Assembly (NCBI GenBank): GCA_003131585.1
Contig: PKVW01000016.1
Span: 43,183-97,901, forward strand
Direction of reading: 5' to 3'
Length of the DNA stretch: 54,719 nucleotides
From: Acidobacteriaceae bacterium
GTDB lineage: Bacteria; Acidobacteriota; Terriglobia; Terriglobales; Acidobacteriaceae
Shown piece by piece: positions 17,012 to 25,333 of the stretch. The translations under genes were made by a program, and so were the position numbers. The notes beneath the pieces are model-generated. The model saw only the letters and a list, made by a program, of their open reading frames with translations. It was not told the origin of the DNA and ran no database searches. Numbering within the stretch: position 1 is the first letter of the stretch; each line of letters begins with the position of its first letter.

Positions 17012-18685
17012 TCAGTCATAACTTCCTTCCACGAACCAGCTTCCGCCGAGCAGATCGTGCACGAGCCGGCAGAGAACGGCACTGTCTGCATTTTGCAAGA
17101 CGATGTCCCACTCATCGCGCGCCCAGGCTTCCCGCTCCCACCAGTCGCCCGAACTGCGCCACGGGCCGGCTTTCCAGAGCACGCTGCCCTGCATTTCTTT
17201 CTTCTTCGAGCACACCACGCGCACCAGTTCCCCGTTCTCCAAAGTCACAATGGCCCTCAGCGGCGGACGGAACATGCGAAGTGCGGCAACGGCGGATTTT
17301 TCTTCTACCGAAGCTTTTTGACGGTTCGTTTCTGAAATCGCCCCGGGCACGAAGCGCCTCATGCGGAAACCTTCGGCACGGTACGTGTCCAGCAACTCCA
17401 ACGAGCCCACGCGGGCTTCGCCGACCAGTCCGGCAATGCGCGCCAGAGTAAGTTCCAGTTTTTCCGGTTCCGGCGACGGAGGCAGAAACAGGCCACCTTG
17501 GGCGGATCGCGGCCGCGCCGGTTCCGCGGCGAGATGAATTTTGATGATGGGAGGGCCCGGCGGATGCGCATTCAAATCCAGTTGCAGCAGCTTGAGGAAA
17601 AGTTTGGGGTCTAGCATGGGAAGTGGAAGACGAAGAGTGCGACAGAATTTACTTTGGCGGCCGGAAACAAAATGCTGAGCCGGCAATTGAGATTGGGCCG
17701 CGCTATGCAATGCGTCGCTCTCGCTGGAAATCCCGGCGGTTTCGCAAAGTGGATTCGTTCCTGCCAGATTCTGCAGTTCCAGAGTAAGCCGCAATTCCTG
17801 CGTGGTCAGCGCGCGCGAGGCCAAACGGGCACAGATCTGCTCGAGCAGGCGGTGCAGCAGGAAAGCTAGAGGCTCCAGCAGCACGATGGGATATTCCAAC
17901 TCGACTGCTTCTTCAAATACCGCCGGCGCTTCCACCGGGATCAGCGTGCGAGAAGCCCCGCCCCGCGCTAGTTGCTGCCAGCGCAAGCCTTCCTGTCCCA
18001 GGCGTTCGCTCAGAGCAACTTCCGGCAGCGCGGCCAGAGCGCGCAGATGGCGAATTCCCCAGCGCTCGAGAGTTGCGAGCAGACGGGCGGATTCTTTTTT
18101 CCGCTCGTCTTCTTTCTTTTTTCCTTCACGCTCCATACCTTCCCACCGGTCGGCAAACAAAACTTCCACCGGCAGAGATTCCAGAGACTCACCTTCTTTC
18201 CCGGGTGGAATCATGGTCACACCGGAAAAGCCGCGGGCGGCGAGCGCGGCGGCATCGGGATTCGAAGCCACAGCAACATTGGCTTCAAGTCCCAGGCTGG
18301 TAGCGCGTCGAGATATGGCGCGAGCCATTTCCGGCAGCGTGCCGAAAAGAGATTCCATGCCGGCCAAGTCAAGAATCGCCGTGTCGGCTGCGGCATCTTC
18401 CACGCACGGCGAAAATGACTGCGCGCAATCCAGCAGAGCGGCATGCGCCACGGATTCCTGCAATGGAGAACGCGGACGCAGCGTCAACTCCGTACACAGT
18501 TCTGCCTGGGCTTTCGTCATGCCTGGCGTGATGCCCATGCGGCCTGCGCTCTCATTCACGAAAAAAACTTTTTCCAGCGGGGACTTGCCATCAAAAATAG
18601 CCACGACCCGCGCGCGCAACTCCGGCTCAGCACGAAACACCGCCGCCACAGGAAAATTCGGCACGAAGATGCAGGCAAAAGGCAT
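17012..18685 (-). CDS. imuB: ImuB, Y-family polymerase-like mutasome protein
   Basis: 557 residues. It resembles DinB/Pol IV but acts as the hub that links DnaE2, ImuA and the sliding clamp, not as a polymerase. The Y-family fold is visible (MPFACIFVPNFPVAAVF; GRMGITPGMTKAQAEL; ILDLAGMESLFG). The N-terminal metal-binding acid of DinB (HVDMDAFF-type) is replaced by FVPNFP, and the SxDE motif is not preserved, as expected for catalytically inactive ImuB. Residues about 185-200 hold a very basic and acidic linker (REGKKKEDERKKES). It lies between imuA and dnaE2 on the same strand, with gaps of 69 and 79 bp that both consist of the same octamer repeat. Confidence 0.9.
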   Translation of the reverse strand: MPFACIFVPNFPVAAVFRAEPELRARVVAIFDGKSPLEKVFFVNESAGRMGITPGMTKAQAELCTELTLRPRSPLQESVAHAALLDCAQSFSPCVEDAAADTAILDLAGMESLFGTLPEMARAISRRATSLGLEANVAVASNPDAAALAARGFSGVTMIPPGKEGESLESLPVEVLFADRWEGMEREGKKKEDERKKESARLLATLERWGIRHLRALAALPEVALSERLGQEGLRWQQLARGGASRTLIPVEAPAVFEEAVELEYPIVLLEPLAFLLHRLLEQICARLASRALTTQELRLTLELQNLAGTNPLCETAGISSESDALHSAAQSQLPAQHFVSGRQSKFCRTLRLPLPMLDPKLFLKLLQLDLNAHPPGPPIIKIHLAAEPARPRSAQGGLFLPPSPEPEKLELTLARIAGLVGEARVGSLELLDTYRAEGFRMRRFVPGAISETNRQKASVEEKSAVAALRMFRPPLRAIVTLENGELVRVVCSKKKEMQGSVLWKAGPWRSSGDWWEREAWARDEWDIVLQNADSAVLCRLVHDLLGGSWFVEGSYD

Positions 18686-18691
18686 GACGAC

Positions 18692-18751
18692 ATTGACTCA
18701 TTGAGAGATTGAGCCATTGAATCAATGATTCAATCTCTCAATGACTCAATT
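18692..18751. repeat. Octamer inverted repeat filling the imuA-imuB gap
   Basis: Left units ATTGACTC, ATTGAGAG, ATTGAGCC, ATTGAATC (18692-18723) overlap the apex of the right units AATGATTC, AATCTCTC, AATGACTC (18724-18747). This 60-bp palindrome fills nearly all of the 69-bp gap and belongs to the same family as the element at 16931-17008. Confidence 0.93.
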
Positions 18752-18754
18752 CCT

Positions 18755-19723
18755 TCATCCCGCCCAGGCGGTCTTGCTGGCGAAGGTGATTCCGGAGGAA
18801 CGAACCGGCTTACGCTTCAGCCGGGATTGCACTAACTCCGCGGTGATTTCCAGGTCGGTCAGTAATTGCGCGTGGGCGGGCGCCGGGAATCGAGAATCCG
18901 CGGGCTGTTTCATCCCATGTTCTTGCGTCCCTAGCTGTATTAATAAAGAGGAGCAGCTTCCGGCGATGGACTGCCGCTCAACTGCGAGCAACACAGTGGG
19001 CGTATGTTCCACGGCACGGCGGAAACGGAACCACGTGGTCAGCGGAATGCGGCATACTGCTTGTGGCGGCAGATCGCCAAGATCCAGGGCGATCAATCCG
19101 AAGCCTCCGCTTTCGAGCAGCAGGTCCGCCGCGCGCAGAAGTTGTTCCAAGCGATGCTCGTCATGGTACGGTTCCGATTTCACATTTTGTTTCTTCTCCG
19201 TGCCGGAGTCTGCACTGTACACAGCCGAAAAGTGCCTCTGCTGTGAATTTCCTCCGCAGCGCACCCACAGCAACCGGTTTAACTCGACTCCTGCTGCGGC
19301 GACAGACAGCGGATCGAGAGCATCGCTGGCGTCCACGACCACGCAGAATTCCCCGCGCCGGGTGGCAGCGGCCATTGCGGCCAGCAGCACAGTGGTACGG
19401 CCGGAAGAGGCTGGACCGAAAATTTCAGTCAGGCAACCGCGTGGCAAACCTCCGGTAAGCGCATCCATCGCGGCAATGCCGCTGGATACCATCTGTGGCG
19501 AAGAACGCACCGCCAGCCGCGAAGCCGAGGTAACACCGGCGAGTCTCGCATCTTGGGAAAAGACGCCGGAAAAAATTGCGGGGACAACTCGCTGGGGCGG
19601 CCGCCCCTCGGAAAAAAGCTCCGCCCCGGAAGGCTGTGCGCATACTTCGGCAACCTCTTCTTCCATTTCAAAAACAAAAGGGCTGCCCTGGGCCGCCGAA
19701 GTGGAAACCACTGCGGAAGACAT
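18755..19723 (-). CDS. imuA: ImuA, RecA-like mutasome protein
   Basis: 322 residues with a RecA/SulA-type P-loop domain: the Walker A-like GPASSGRTT near residue 100, then FCVVVDASDALDP and LIALDLGDLPP as strand motifs. ImuA joins ImuB in the DnaE2-dependent mutasome. First gene of the minus-strand operon. The start codon follows a GAGGAA ribosome binding site with good spacing, and a promoter lies further upstream. The N-terminal 70 residues are poorly conserved in appearance. Confidence 0.85.
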   Translation of the reverse strand: MSSAVVSTSAAQGSPFVFEMEEEVAEVCAQPSGAELFSEGRPPQRVVPAIFSGVFSQDARLAGVTSASRLAVRSSPQMVSSGIAAMDALTGGLPRGCLTEIFGPASSGRTTVLLAAMAAATRRGEFCVVVDASDALDPLSVAAAGVELNRLLWVRCGGNSQQRHFSAVYSADSGTEKKQNVKSEPYHDEHRLEQLLRAADLLLESGGFGLIALDLGDLPPQAVCRIPLTTWFRFRRAVEHTPTVLLAVERQSIAGSCSSLLIQLGTQEHGMKQPADSRFPAPAHAQLLTDLEITAELVQSRLKRKPVRSSGITFASKTAWAG

Positions 19724-19804
19724 AGATTCCTCGGAAAATTTCAGTGAACGCCGGAGTTGAGTTAAAAGCCCCGGAGGTATTTCGCTTTTTATTCGCCTTT
19801 AAGA

Positions 19805-19833
19805 ATTCTGCGCCTGGCAGCGGAGATTGTCAA
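19805..19833 (-). promoter_or_regulatory. Likely promoter of imuA-imuB-dnaE2
   Basis: On the minus strand TTGACA (19833-19828) and CAGAAT (19810-19805) are 17 bp apart, about 80 bp upstream of the imuA start. I did not find a LexA box of the classic CTG-N10-CAG or GAAC-N4-GTTC type over it, so SOS control is assumed from the family, not seen. Confidence 0.5.
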
Positions 19834-19871
19834 GCTGAAATGGAAGGATCTTTCATTTCCCCGGCGCGTTG

Positions 19872-19906
19872 AGAAAAAAGAGACGGACCAGCCCTAGAGC
19901 TGGCCC
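19872..19906 (-). terminator. Intrinsic terminator of the M13 peptidase gene
   Basis: On the minus strand an 8-bp stem (19906-19899 with 19892-19885, loop TCTAGG) is followed by a T-rich tract including six Ts. It lies 47 bp beyond the peptidase stop codon. On the plus strand it is also followed by a short T-rich run, so it could work both ways. Confidence 0.7.
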
Positions 19907-19952
19907 ATTTCTTTTACGAAATCGATCATTGGCAAAGATAATTCGGTCCTGC

Positions 19953-22085
19953 TCACCACACCCGGCAAGCGTTCGCCCGGACCATCTTCTGGCCAGCCTT
20001 GCAACCAAAAGCCTGGGCAAACTCGGGCATATTGGAAACCACGTTGTCGATGCGGAAGATGGGCAGCGAGTGCGGATTAGTGGTAACCACCAGACGCGCA
20101 ACCTCCGGACGTACGCTCGAGCACCACGAGTAGGCGTAGGAGAGGAAGAAGCGCTGACGATAAGTCCAGCCGTCCGGACCTTTGTCGTCGAGCGCTTTGC
20201 CTTGCTTCTTGAGCTCGGCATCGAGCGCAGACAATGCCAGATGGATGCCGCCATTGTCGGCCGTGTCCTCACCCTGGGTGAGCAAGCCATTTTGCTTGAC
20301 CCCGGGGCCGGCATCGGGAACCTCCTGCGTGTACTCGTCAGAGATGCACTTGCCGCGTTCGTCATATTGCTTGGCGTCCTCGGCAGTCCACCAGTCGCGC
20401 AGATTGCCGTGCGCGTCGAACTTGCGCCCTTGATCGTCGAAGCCGTGAGTTAGTTCGTGACCGATGACCATGCCGATGGCGCCGTAGTTTACGGAATCAT
20501 CCATGCTCTTTTCGAAGAACGGCGGCTGCAGAATGCCGGCGGGAAAATTGATGGTATTCAATTGCGGATCGTAGTACGCATTGATGGTGGGCGGCGTCAT
20601 CGTCCACTCGCTGCGATCCACGGGCTGGCCGACTTTGGCGACCCAGCGCTCGAATTCGAACGACGAAGCCTGTCCCACATTGGCGAGGTAGCTGTCACGC
20701 GTCACCTTGACTTTGGAATAATCGCGCCAGTGCGAGGGATAGCCGATCTTGTCTTCGATTCCCTTCAGTTTGACGATGGCCTGTTCCTTCGTAGCGGGCG
20801 TCATCCAGTTCACGCCTTCGATGTCGGCCTGCAAAGACCGCTCGATGGCATGCACCATTTCGAGAGTGCGCGCCTGGCTCTCGGGCGGAAAAGCGCTGTC
20901 CACGTATGCCTGGCCGAGCGCCTCACCCAGGTCGCGATCGGCAGCCCGAGTGCAGCGCCGCCAGCGCGGAAGCTGCTGCTCCTGGCCCGCCAGGGTGCGC
21001 GCAAAGAAGTCGAAATTCTCATCGGCCACCGCTTTGGCCAAGTAGGGCGAGGCCTGGTGAATCGCCTGCCATCGCATGTAGGTCTTCCAATGCTCGAGCG
21101 GATGCTCCGCCAGAAGTTTTTCCTCCGCGCGGAAGAAATCGGGCGAGGTGACGATATAGTGGTCGCTGGCCGGGGCTTTCACCGCTTTCAGGTAAACATC
21201 CCACTCGATGGAGGGCGTCAGTTCGCGGATCTGGGCCAGACTCATTTTGTTATTGATGTTCTTCGGATCGCGGCGCTTGATGTTGTCCATCTGCGCCCTG
21301 GCCATGGCGGTTTCCAGTTCAATCACGGTTTCCGCGTCGGCGCTGGCTTGCGCCTCCGCTTCCCCCGTCAGCACGAACATCTTCCGCACGTGCGCGCGGT
21401 ATTTCTTGAGAGTCTCCACCGACTTCTCGTCGGTTTTGATGTAGTAGTCGCGACTGGGCAGGCTTAAGCCACCCTGATCGATCTGCGCCACCACTTTGGA
21501 GGCGTCATCATAGTCCTGCTGTCCGGTGAAGCCGAAAAACGGAGCATTCGTCTGATTATCGGACTGCTCCCAGGCGCCGGGAAACAGGTGATGGAGATGG
21601 GCGATTTCGAGCGTGAGTTCTTGCTTGGACTTGAGGGCGGCAATGCGATCCAGCTCCGGTTGCAGAGGCTTCAGCGCGGCCGCTTCAATGCCGCTTTCGT
21701 CCATGCAAGCAGCCCAGTAATCGCCGATCTTCTGCTGCGCGGCGCTGCGCTTGGAATCGTTCTGGCCGCTCGCTTCCAGGGTCTCGCGCAGCACGGTTTC
21801 GTTCCACAGATCCAGGCCGCTTCCGGTGCTCCAGAAAACTTGGTCGGGCGGAATCGGGTTGGCTGTGAGCCACTTATTGCAGGCGTACTTGTAGAAGTCA
21901 TCGCAAGGGCTGAGTGTTTTATCGATCAGATTTGGATCGAAGTGTTCGAGCTCGGGAGCCGGTTTTGTTTCCGCCGCGGTTCCGGCAGATGCGCCGGGAG
22001 TCGAGTTAAGCGTCGCATTTTGCCCAAGCACAGCCAGGGGCAAGGTCAGAAACAGAAGATGTACGATGATTCTAGGAATAGACAT
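19953..22085 (-). CDS. Secreted M13-family (neprilysin/PepO-like) zinc metallopeptidase
   Basis: 710 residues with a signal peptide (about residues 1-21, ending near VLG-Q). The zinc site HELTH is near residue 542 in the family context VIGHELTHGFDDQG. A downstream ADNGG segment carries the third-ligand region (ENxxD-like in the family). The protein ends in CRVW, the usual M13 terminus. It probably cleaves peptides outside the cytoplasm. An AAAGAGG ribosome binding site supports ATG 22085. It lies downstream of the phoU-like gene, with a 340-bp repeat-bearing spacer, and has its own terminator. Confidence 0.93.
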   Translation of the reverse strand: MSIPRIIVHLLFLTLPLAVLGQNATLNSTPGASAGTAAETKPAPELEHFDPNLIDKTLSPCDDFYKYACNKWLTANPIPPDQVFWSTGSGLDLWNETVLRETLEASGQNDSKRSAAQQKIGDYWAACMDESGIEAAALKPLQPELDRIAALKSKQELTLEIAHLHHLFPGAWEQSDNQTNAPFFGFTGQQDYDDASKVVAQIDQGGLSLPSRDYYIKTDEKSVETLKKYRAHVRKMFVLTGEAEAQASADAETVIELETAMARAQMDNIKRRDPKNINNKMSLAQIRELTPSIEWDVYLKAVKAPASDHYIVTSPDFFRAEEKLLAEHPLEHWKTYMRWQAIHQASPYLAKAVADENFDFFARTLAGQEQQLPRWRRCTRAADRDLGEALGQAYVDSAFPPESQARTLEMVHAIERSLQADIEGVNWMTPATKEQAIVKLKGIEDKIGYPSHWRDYSKVKVTRDSYLANVGQASSFEFERWVAKVGQPVDRSEWTMTPPTINAYYDPQLNTINFPAGILQPPFFEKSMDDSVNYGAIGMVIGHELTHGFDDQGRKFDAHGNLRDWWTAEDAKQYDERGKCISDEYTQEVPDAGPGVKQNGLLTQGEDTADNGGIHLALSALDAELKKQGKALDDKGPDGWTYRQRFFLSYAYSWCSSVRPEVARLVVTTNPHSLPIFRIDNVVSNMPEFAQAFGCKAGQKMVRANACRVW

Positions 22086-22208
22086 GGAACCTCTTTCTGG
22101 GAGCGGGTCGAGATCGGAGCGGAATGCAATGGCTTCTTGAAGGTACGCACATGGGAAGACGCGGGTTCCGCGCGGCGAACAGACGAAGCGGATACTCCGG
22201 CCTGTTTG

Positions 22209-22253
22209 CCGTAGATCAGCATACCGTAGATCACAATACCGTAGACCAACATA
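22209..22253. repeat. 15-bp tandem repeat x3
   Basis: CCGTAGATCAGCATA, CCGTAGATCACAATA and CCGTAGACCAACATA are head-to-tail copies upstream of the M13 peptidase gene. A degenerate fourth copy may follow. Confidence 0.93.
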
Positions 22254-22393
22254 CTACAGACGGGCAGGAGGCAGGATGGTGAGCGGTTAATCCCCACAGC
22301 CGCCAGCCAGGAGAAAATGTGGTGCAGCGAATGCTACTTCGGCGTTTCGAAACGATAGCCGAGTTTCTTGGGGACGAAGATTCGCTTTCTGCG

Positions 22394-22421
22394 GGAACTG
22401 AGAACTAAGAACTGAGAACTC
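22394..22421 (-). repeat. Heptamer array of the CAGTTCT family after the phoU-like gene
   Basis: GGAACTG, AGAACTA, AGAACTG, AGAACTC. On the minus strand it reads AGTTCTC, AGTTCTT, AGTTCTC, starting 4 bp after the stop codon of the phoU-like gene. It is the inverse of the array at 13286-13320. Confidence 0.93.
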
Positions 22422-22425
22422 CTTC

Positions 22426-23187
22426 TTACGTTGCCGCCCGCTTCTTGGGCGCGTGCCGCAGGCTGCGGCCCTCGATGAGGCTGTAGAGATCTTCCGCGAG
22501 ATTGGTGGTATGGTCTCCGGCGCGCTCCAAAGCCTGCGCCATGAGGAGCACATCGAAGCTCGAGGCGTTGCTGTGCGACGCGTGTTCGGTGAGGTGCTTC
22601 TGGAACAGCGCATGACAAACCCGGTCGATATCCTTGTCCATTTGCAGGACCTTGCGGGCACACTCCAGATCGAGATCGACGAATCCGCGATAAACCAAAT
22701 CCAGCATCTCGCGCAGGATTGCCGACATTTCCACCAATTGGCGCACATCGGAAGCCGCCATCCTCGCCGTCCGGGACTGCACCCGCATGGCCACACTCAT
22801 CATTAGATCGCCGATTCGCTCCAGGTCGGTGGTGCACTTCAGGCTGGTCAGCAACTGGCGGGCTCGTGCCTCGTTCACACGCGTGATGGCCGCCGGCAAG
22901 CGCTCATCGATGTAGCGCTCGATGATGTCGAGTTCCTGTTCGCACTCCTTGATGGCCAGGAAAGCCATGCGCGAAGAGTGGGTGAGCAGGTCGCGCACAT
23001 TGAAAGCGGCGTCGCGGGCGATGAGGAAGGCCTTGAGCGCCGTGCGCGCCAGATCGTCAAGCGATGCCGCGCCTTTCCGAGCCGATTTCTTGCCGCCTTC
23101 CGGAGTCTGACCGGGCGTCGCCTCGGCGGTCTCGGCTGCACCGGGCTCTTCAATTGCGGTCCGCGATGTTGCGGCTTTGCGGGGCAT
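22426..23187 (-). CDS. PhoU-like phosphate regulator
   Basis: 253 residues. After a low-complexity, Ala/Thr/Lys-rich N-terminus of about 45 residues come two PhoU helical repeats. The first has IKECEQELDIIERYIDERLP and LLTSLKCTTDLERIGDLMMS. The second has ILREMLDLVYRGFVDLD and MAQALERAGDHTTNLAEDL. PhoU proteins link the Pst phosphate transporter to the PhoR kinase and control phosphate uptake. No pst or pho genes are in the window, so this may be a stand-alone copy. ATG 23187 is chosen because the frame upstream adds only 17 unlikely residues. The C-terminus is very basic (HAPKKRAAT). Confidence 0.85.
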   Translation of the reverse strand: MPRKAATSRTAIEEPGAAETAEATPGQTPEGGKKSARKGAASLDDLARTALKAFLIARDAAFNVRDLLTHSSRMAFLAIKECEQELDIIERYIDERLPAAITRVNEARARQLLTSLKCTTDLERIGDLMMSVAMRVQSRTARMAASDVRQLVEMSAILREMLDLVYRGFVDLDLECARKVLQMDKDIDRVCHALFQKHLTEHASHSNASSFDVLLMAQALERAGDHTTNLAEDLYSLIEGRSLRHAPKKRAAT

Positions 23188-23515
23188 GTTGCATACAGGC
23201 AATCGCGACCGGATCGCCTCTAATTCAGAATATCTCACTACTGCCTCAGCAGGCAGTCTACGTGAGAAATGTGAAAGGACCGTTAATGCCCGGTTGCGGA
23301 ACGCCGTGGGCGCCGTCTACAGTGTGAGATTGTTGCACTCGGCATATCATCGCGGGCAGACCGCCAGCGAGATGCGTGCCGGCGGAAATACGCCAGCCTA
23401 TACGGACTTCACCCACGCCGTACGCCAGGATCTAATTGAATAGGACCTGATTGAATAAAACCTGATCGAATTAGGCGCCGATCGACTGGGCTGATCGAAT
23501 ACGAAAGGCACATCC
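23188..23515. other. Divergent spacer between phoU-like and methyltransferase-like genes
   Basis: 328 bp with no gene that I can support. It must carry two divergent promoters. A 15-bp triplicate repeat lies at 23428-23472, about 45 bp before the plus-strand start codon. Confidence 0.5.
23428..23472. repeat. 15-bp tandem repeat x3
   Basis: GGATCTAATTGAATA, GGACCTGATTGAATA and AAACCTGATCGAATT, followed by two looser relatives with the core CTGATCGAAT near 23490. The unit differs from the one at 22209-22253 but has the same length and copy number. Confidence 0.9.
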
Positions 23516-23941
23516 ATGGAAGGCCGACACCTCTACGTCTTTACTGCCGTGCAAACCGTCGCTGCTGCCGCGATTCTCTGGTTCGTGTTTTCCATCTCCG
23601 GCCCCTGGGACTTGCAGCGCGTCGTGGGCGCAGCCTTGGTGGTAGCGGGGGTTGGTGGGATTGCGGTCGCACGCTACCAACTGGGCAGCTCCTTCGCCCT
23701 CAGGGCCGAGGCCCACCAGTTAGTGACACACGGAATCTATTCGAAAATACGCAATCCAATCTATGTGTTCGGAGCGGTCATGCTTGCCGGATTTGCGCTG
23801 GTCCTGCACCGGCCCATCTTATGGCTGCTTCTCCTGGCCATCGTTATCATGCAGACGCTGCGCGCCCGCCGCGAGGCCCACGTTCTCGAAGCCGCGTTCG
23901 GCGACGCCTACCGCGAGTATCGCCGCCAAACCTGGTTCTGA
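23516..23941 (+). CDS. Isoprenylcysteine/phospholipid methyltransferase-like membrane protein
   Basis: 141 residues with about four membrane segments. The C-terminal half has the signature of the ICMT/PEMT fold: LVTHGIYSKIRNPIYVFG, followed after a hydrophobic segment by REAHVLEAAFGDAYREYRRQ. Such enzymes use S-adenosylmethionine to methylate lipids or prenylated or other small acceptors at the membrane. The substrate is unknown. It is shorter than eukaryotic ICMT but normal for bacterial relatives. Confidence 0.8.
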   Translation: MEGRHLYVFTAVQTVAAAAILWFVFSISGPWDLQRVVGAALVVAGVGGIAVARYQLGSSFALRAEAHQLVTHGIYSKIRNPIYVFGAVMLAGFALVLHRPILWLLLLAIVIMQTLRARREAHVLEAAFGDAYREYRRQTWF

Positions 23942-23995
23942 CGCCGGAACTGAACTCCGAAGTTTAACGACCGAATGTGGGGTAATATCTCTGGA

Positions 23996-25033
23996 ATGAA
24001 GAAAGTGTCCGCCTTTGTCCTTCTGGTGCTTTGCGCCGCGATCCTCCTGAGCGCGGACGAGCCCAAGTTTCCCTCGATGCCCGCCGCGGTTTCGAGCAAC
24101 GCGGTCGCCAGCCTCAAAGGCGGCTTCGAACTGTTTTCCATGATGGGAGTCGGTCCCCGGAAAACTTGGGATGACGTTACGAACCAGGTCTACATCATGA
24201 CCCTGGCTCACGCGAAGTGGCATGAAGGCCACCCGGTGCCCGGAGTTGCCGGCCGTTTGGGCGCTTCGGCCGCTGGAGCCAAAGGGCAAATCGTTCTCAT
24301 GGGTGGGTATGTTGTGGACGCCCAGGGCGGCGAGATCACGGTTCCGGATGTGAACGTTTATGTCGAGGAACGTCGCTGGTATCGTGGAAAAGACATTCCC
24401 GTCGGCGTGGACCGCGCCGTCGTGGGCGTGAACCGTGATCGCTTCGTCTATCTGATCGGCGGCCGGTCGCCGAATGGCCCGGTGAACAGCGTACAAGTCT
24501 ACGACGTCGAAAAAGACTCCTGGAGCCAGGCTACGCCTTTCCCCGGCACGCCCGTCTTCGGCCTGGCCGGCGGCGTGGCCGACGAAACCATCGTGGTTGT
24601 GGATGGCGCCAAAGCAGGCCCGGCGGGCGGTCCGCGCTACGTGGCCTCCGATGAGTGCTGGCTGGGCAAGATCGATCGCAAAGATCCAGACAAGATTGAA
24701 TGGAGCAAGTTGCCGGCTCATCCCGGCCCGGCACGCTTCGCTATCGCTGGCGGCGGCTCCGACCGGGATCGCAAGGTTTTCTTTTCCGGCGGTACCGCCA
24801 CTCCTCATGACTTCAAAGGGATCGCCTATGACGGCCAGCCCGCGGAAGGGTCCACGGTCACTTTTGCCTACGATCTGCATGGCCGCCGGTGGGAGACACT
24901 CAGCGAGACCACGTACGATCCCCGGGCGGACAGCCGCGGCATTCTGGTCACGCCCCTCGGCCCCGTGGTTCTGGGCGGGATGGCCAAGAATCAAGCCGTG
25001 ACCGCGCGGGTGACGCTGTTGCCGAAGAAATGA
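23996..25033 (+). CDS. Secreted kelch-repeat protein
   Basis: 345 residues with a signal peptide (MKKVSAFVLLVLCAAILLSA). The mature part shows kelch-like blades such as DRFVYLIGGRSPNGPVNSVQ followed by YDVEKDSWSQATPFP, so it is probably a beta-propeller. No catalytic motif is visible. I start at ATG 23996, 21 bp inside the longest frame, because the signal peptide begins there. It lies 54 bp after the methyltransferase-like gene and may share its transcript. Confidence 0.8.
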   Translation: MKKVSAFVLLVLCAAILLSADEPKFPSMPAAVSSNAVASLKGGFELFSMMGVGPRKTWDDVTNQVYIMTLAHAKWHEGHPVPGVAGRLGASAAGAKGQIVLMGGYVVDAQGGEITVPDVNVYVEERRWYRGKDIPVGVDRAVVGVNRDRFVYLIGGRSPNGPVNSVQVYDVEKDSWSQATPFPGTPVFGLAGGVADETIVVVDGAKAGPAGGPRYVASDECWLGKIDRKDPDKIEWSKLPAHPGPARFAIAGGGSDRDRKVFFSGGTATPHDFKGIAYDGQPAEGSTVTFAYDLHGRRWETLSETTYDPRADSRGILVTPLGPVVLGGMAKNQAVTARVTLLPKK

Positions 25034-25333
25034 GTGGTGCCACATGCTTCGAGAATAGCTTGCTCGCATTTGTCGGACTCCGTGGCTTCGCGATACAATC
25101 CCTCAGATTCGTGATTGTTTATTCGTGATTGTTGATTCGTGATGGTTCATTGCATGTGGGTTCCTGCACTTCCGTTGACGATTCGCGCCAGGGAAACGAC
25201 AATGTTTAATCCTCGTTAGTGCGCCATCCTCCAGAGTCCGCAAAGTCGGACATCTCGTTCTGTCTCTGGTAATTCGCTCGGCGTATTCGCCCGGTTTTTC
25301 CTGGCGAAAGCGTGGAAACCTCGCGGGTATTTT
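25034..25333. other. Spacer with GATTCGTGATTGTT repeats
   Basis: 300 bp without a gene. At about 25102-25146 three near-copies of a 13-15-bp unit (GATTCGTGATTGTTT, ATTCGTGATTGTT, GATTCGTGATGGTTC) are in tandem. The promoter of the MATE gene is presumably further right; I could not identify it. Confidence 0.55.

Larger units (their letters stand above)
22086..22425. other. Spacer between phoU-like and M13 peptidase genes
   Basis: 340 bp without a supportable gene. It holds the 15-bp triplicate repeat at 22209-22253 and the heptamer array at 22394-22421. The promoter of the peptidase gene presumably lies near the repeat, reading to the left. Confidence 0.5.

Noticed and set aside
19724-19952. 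LexA operator upstream of imuA
   Set aside because: I found no convincing CTG-N10-CAG or GAAC-N4-GTTC site, so SOS control is only assumed from the family.
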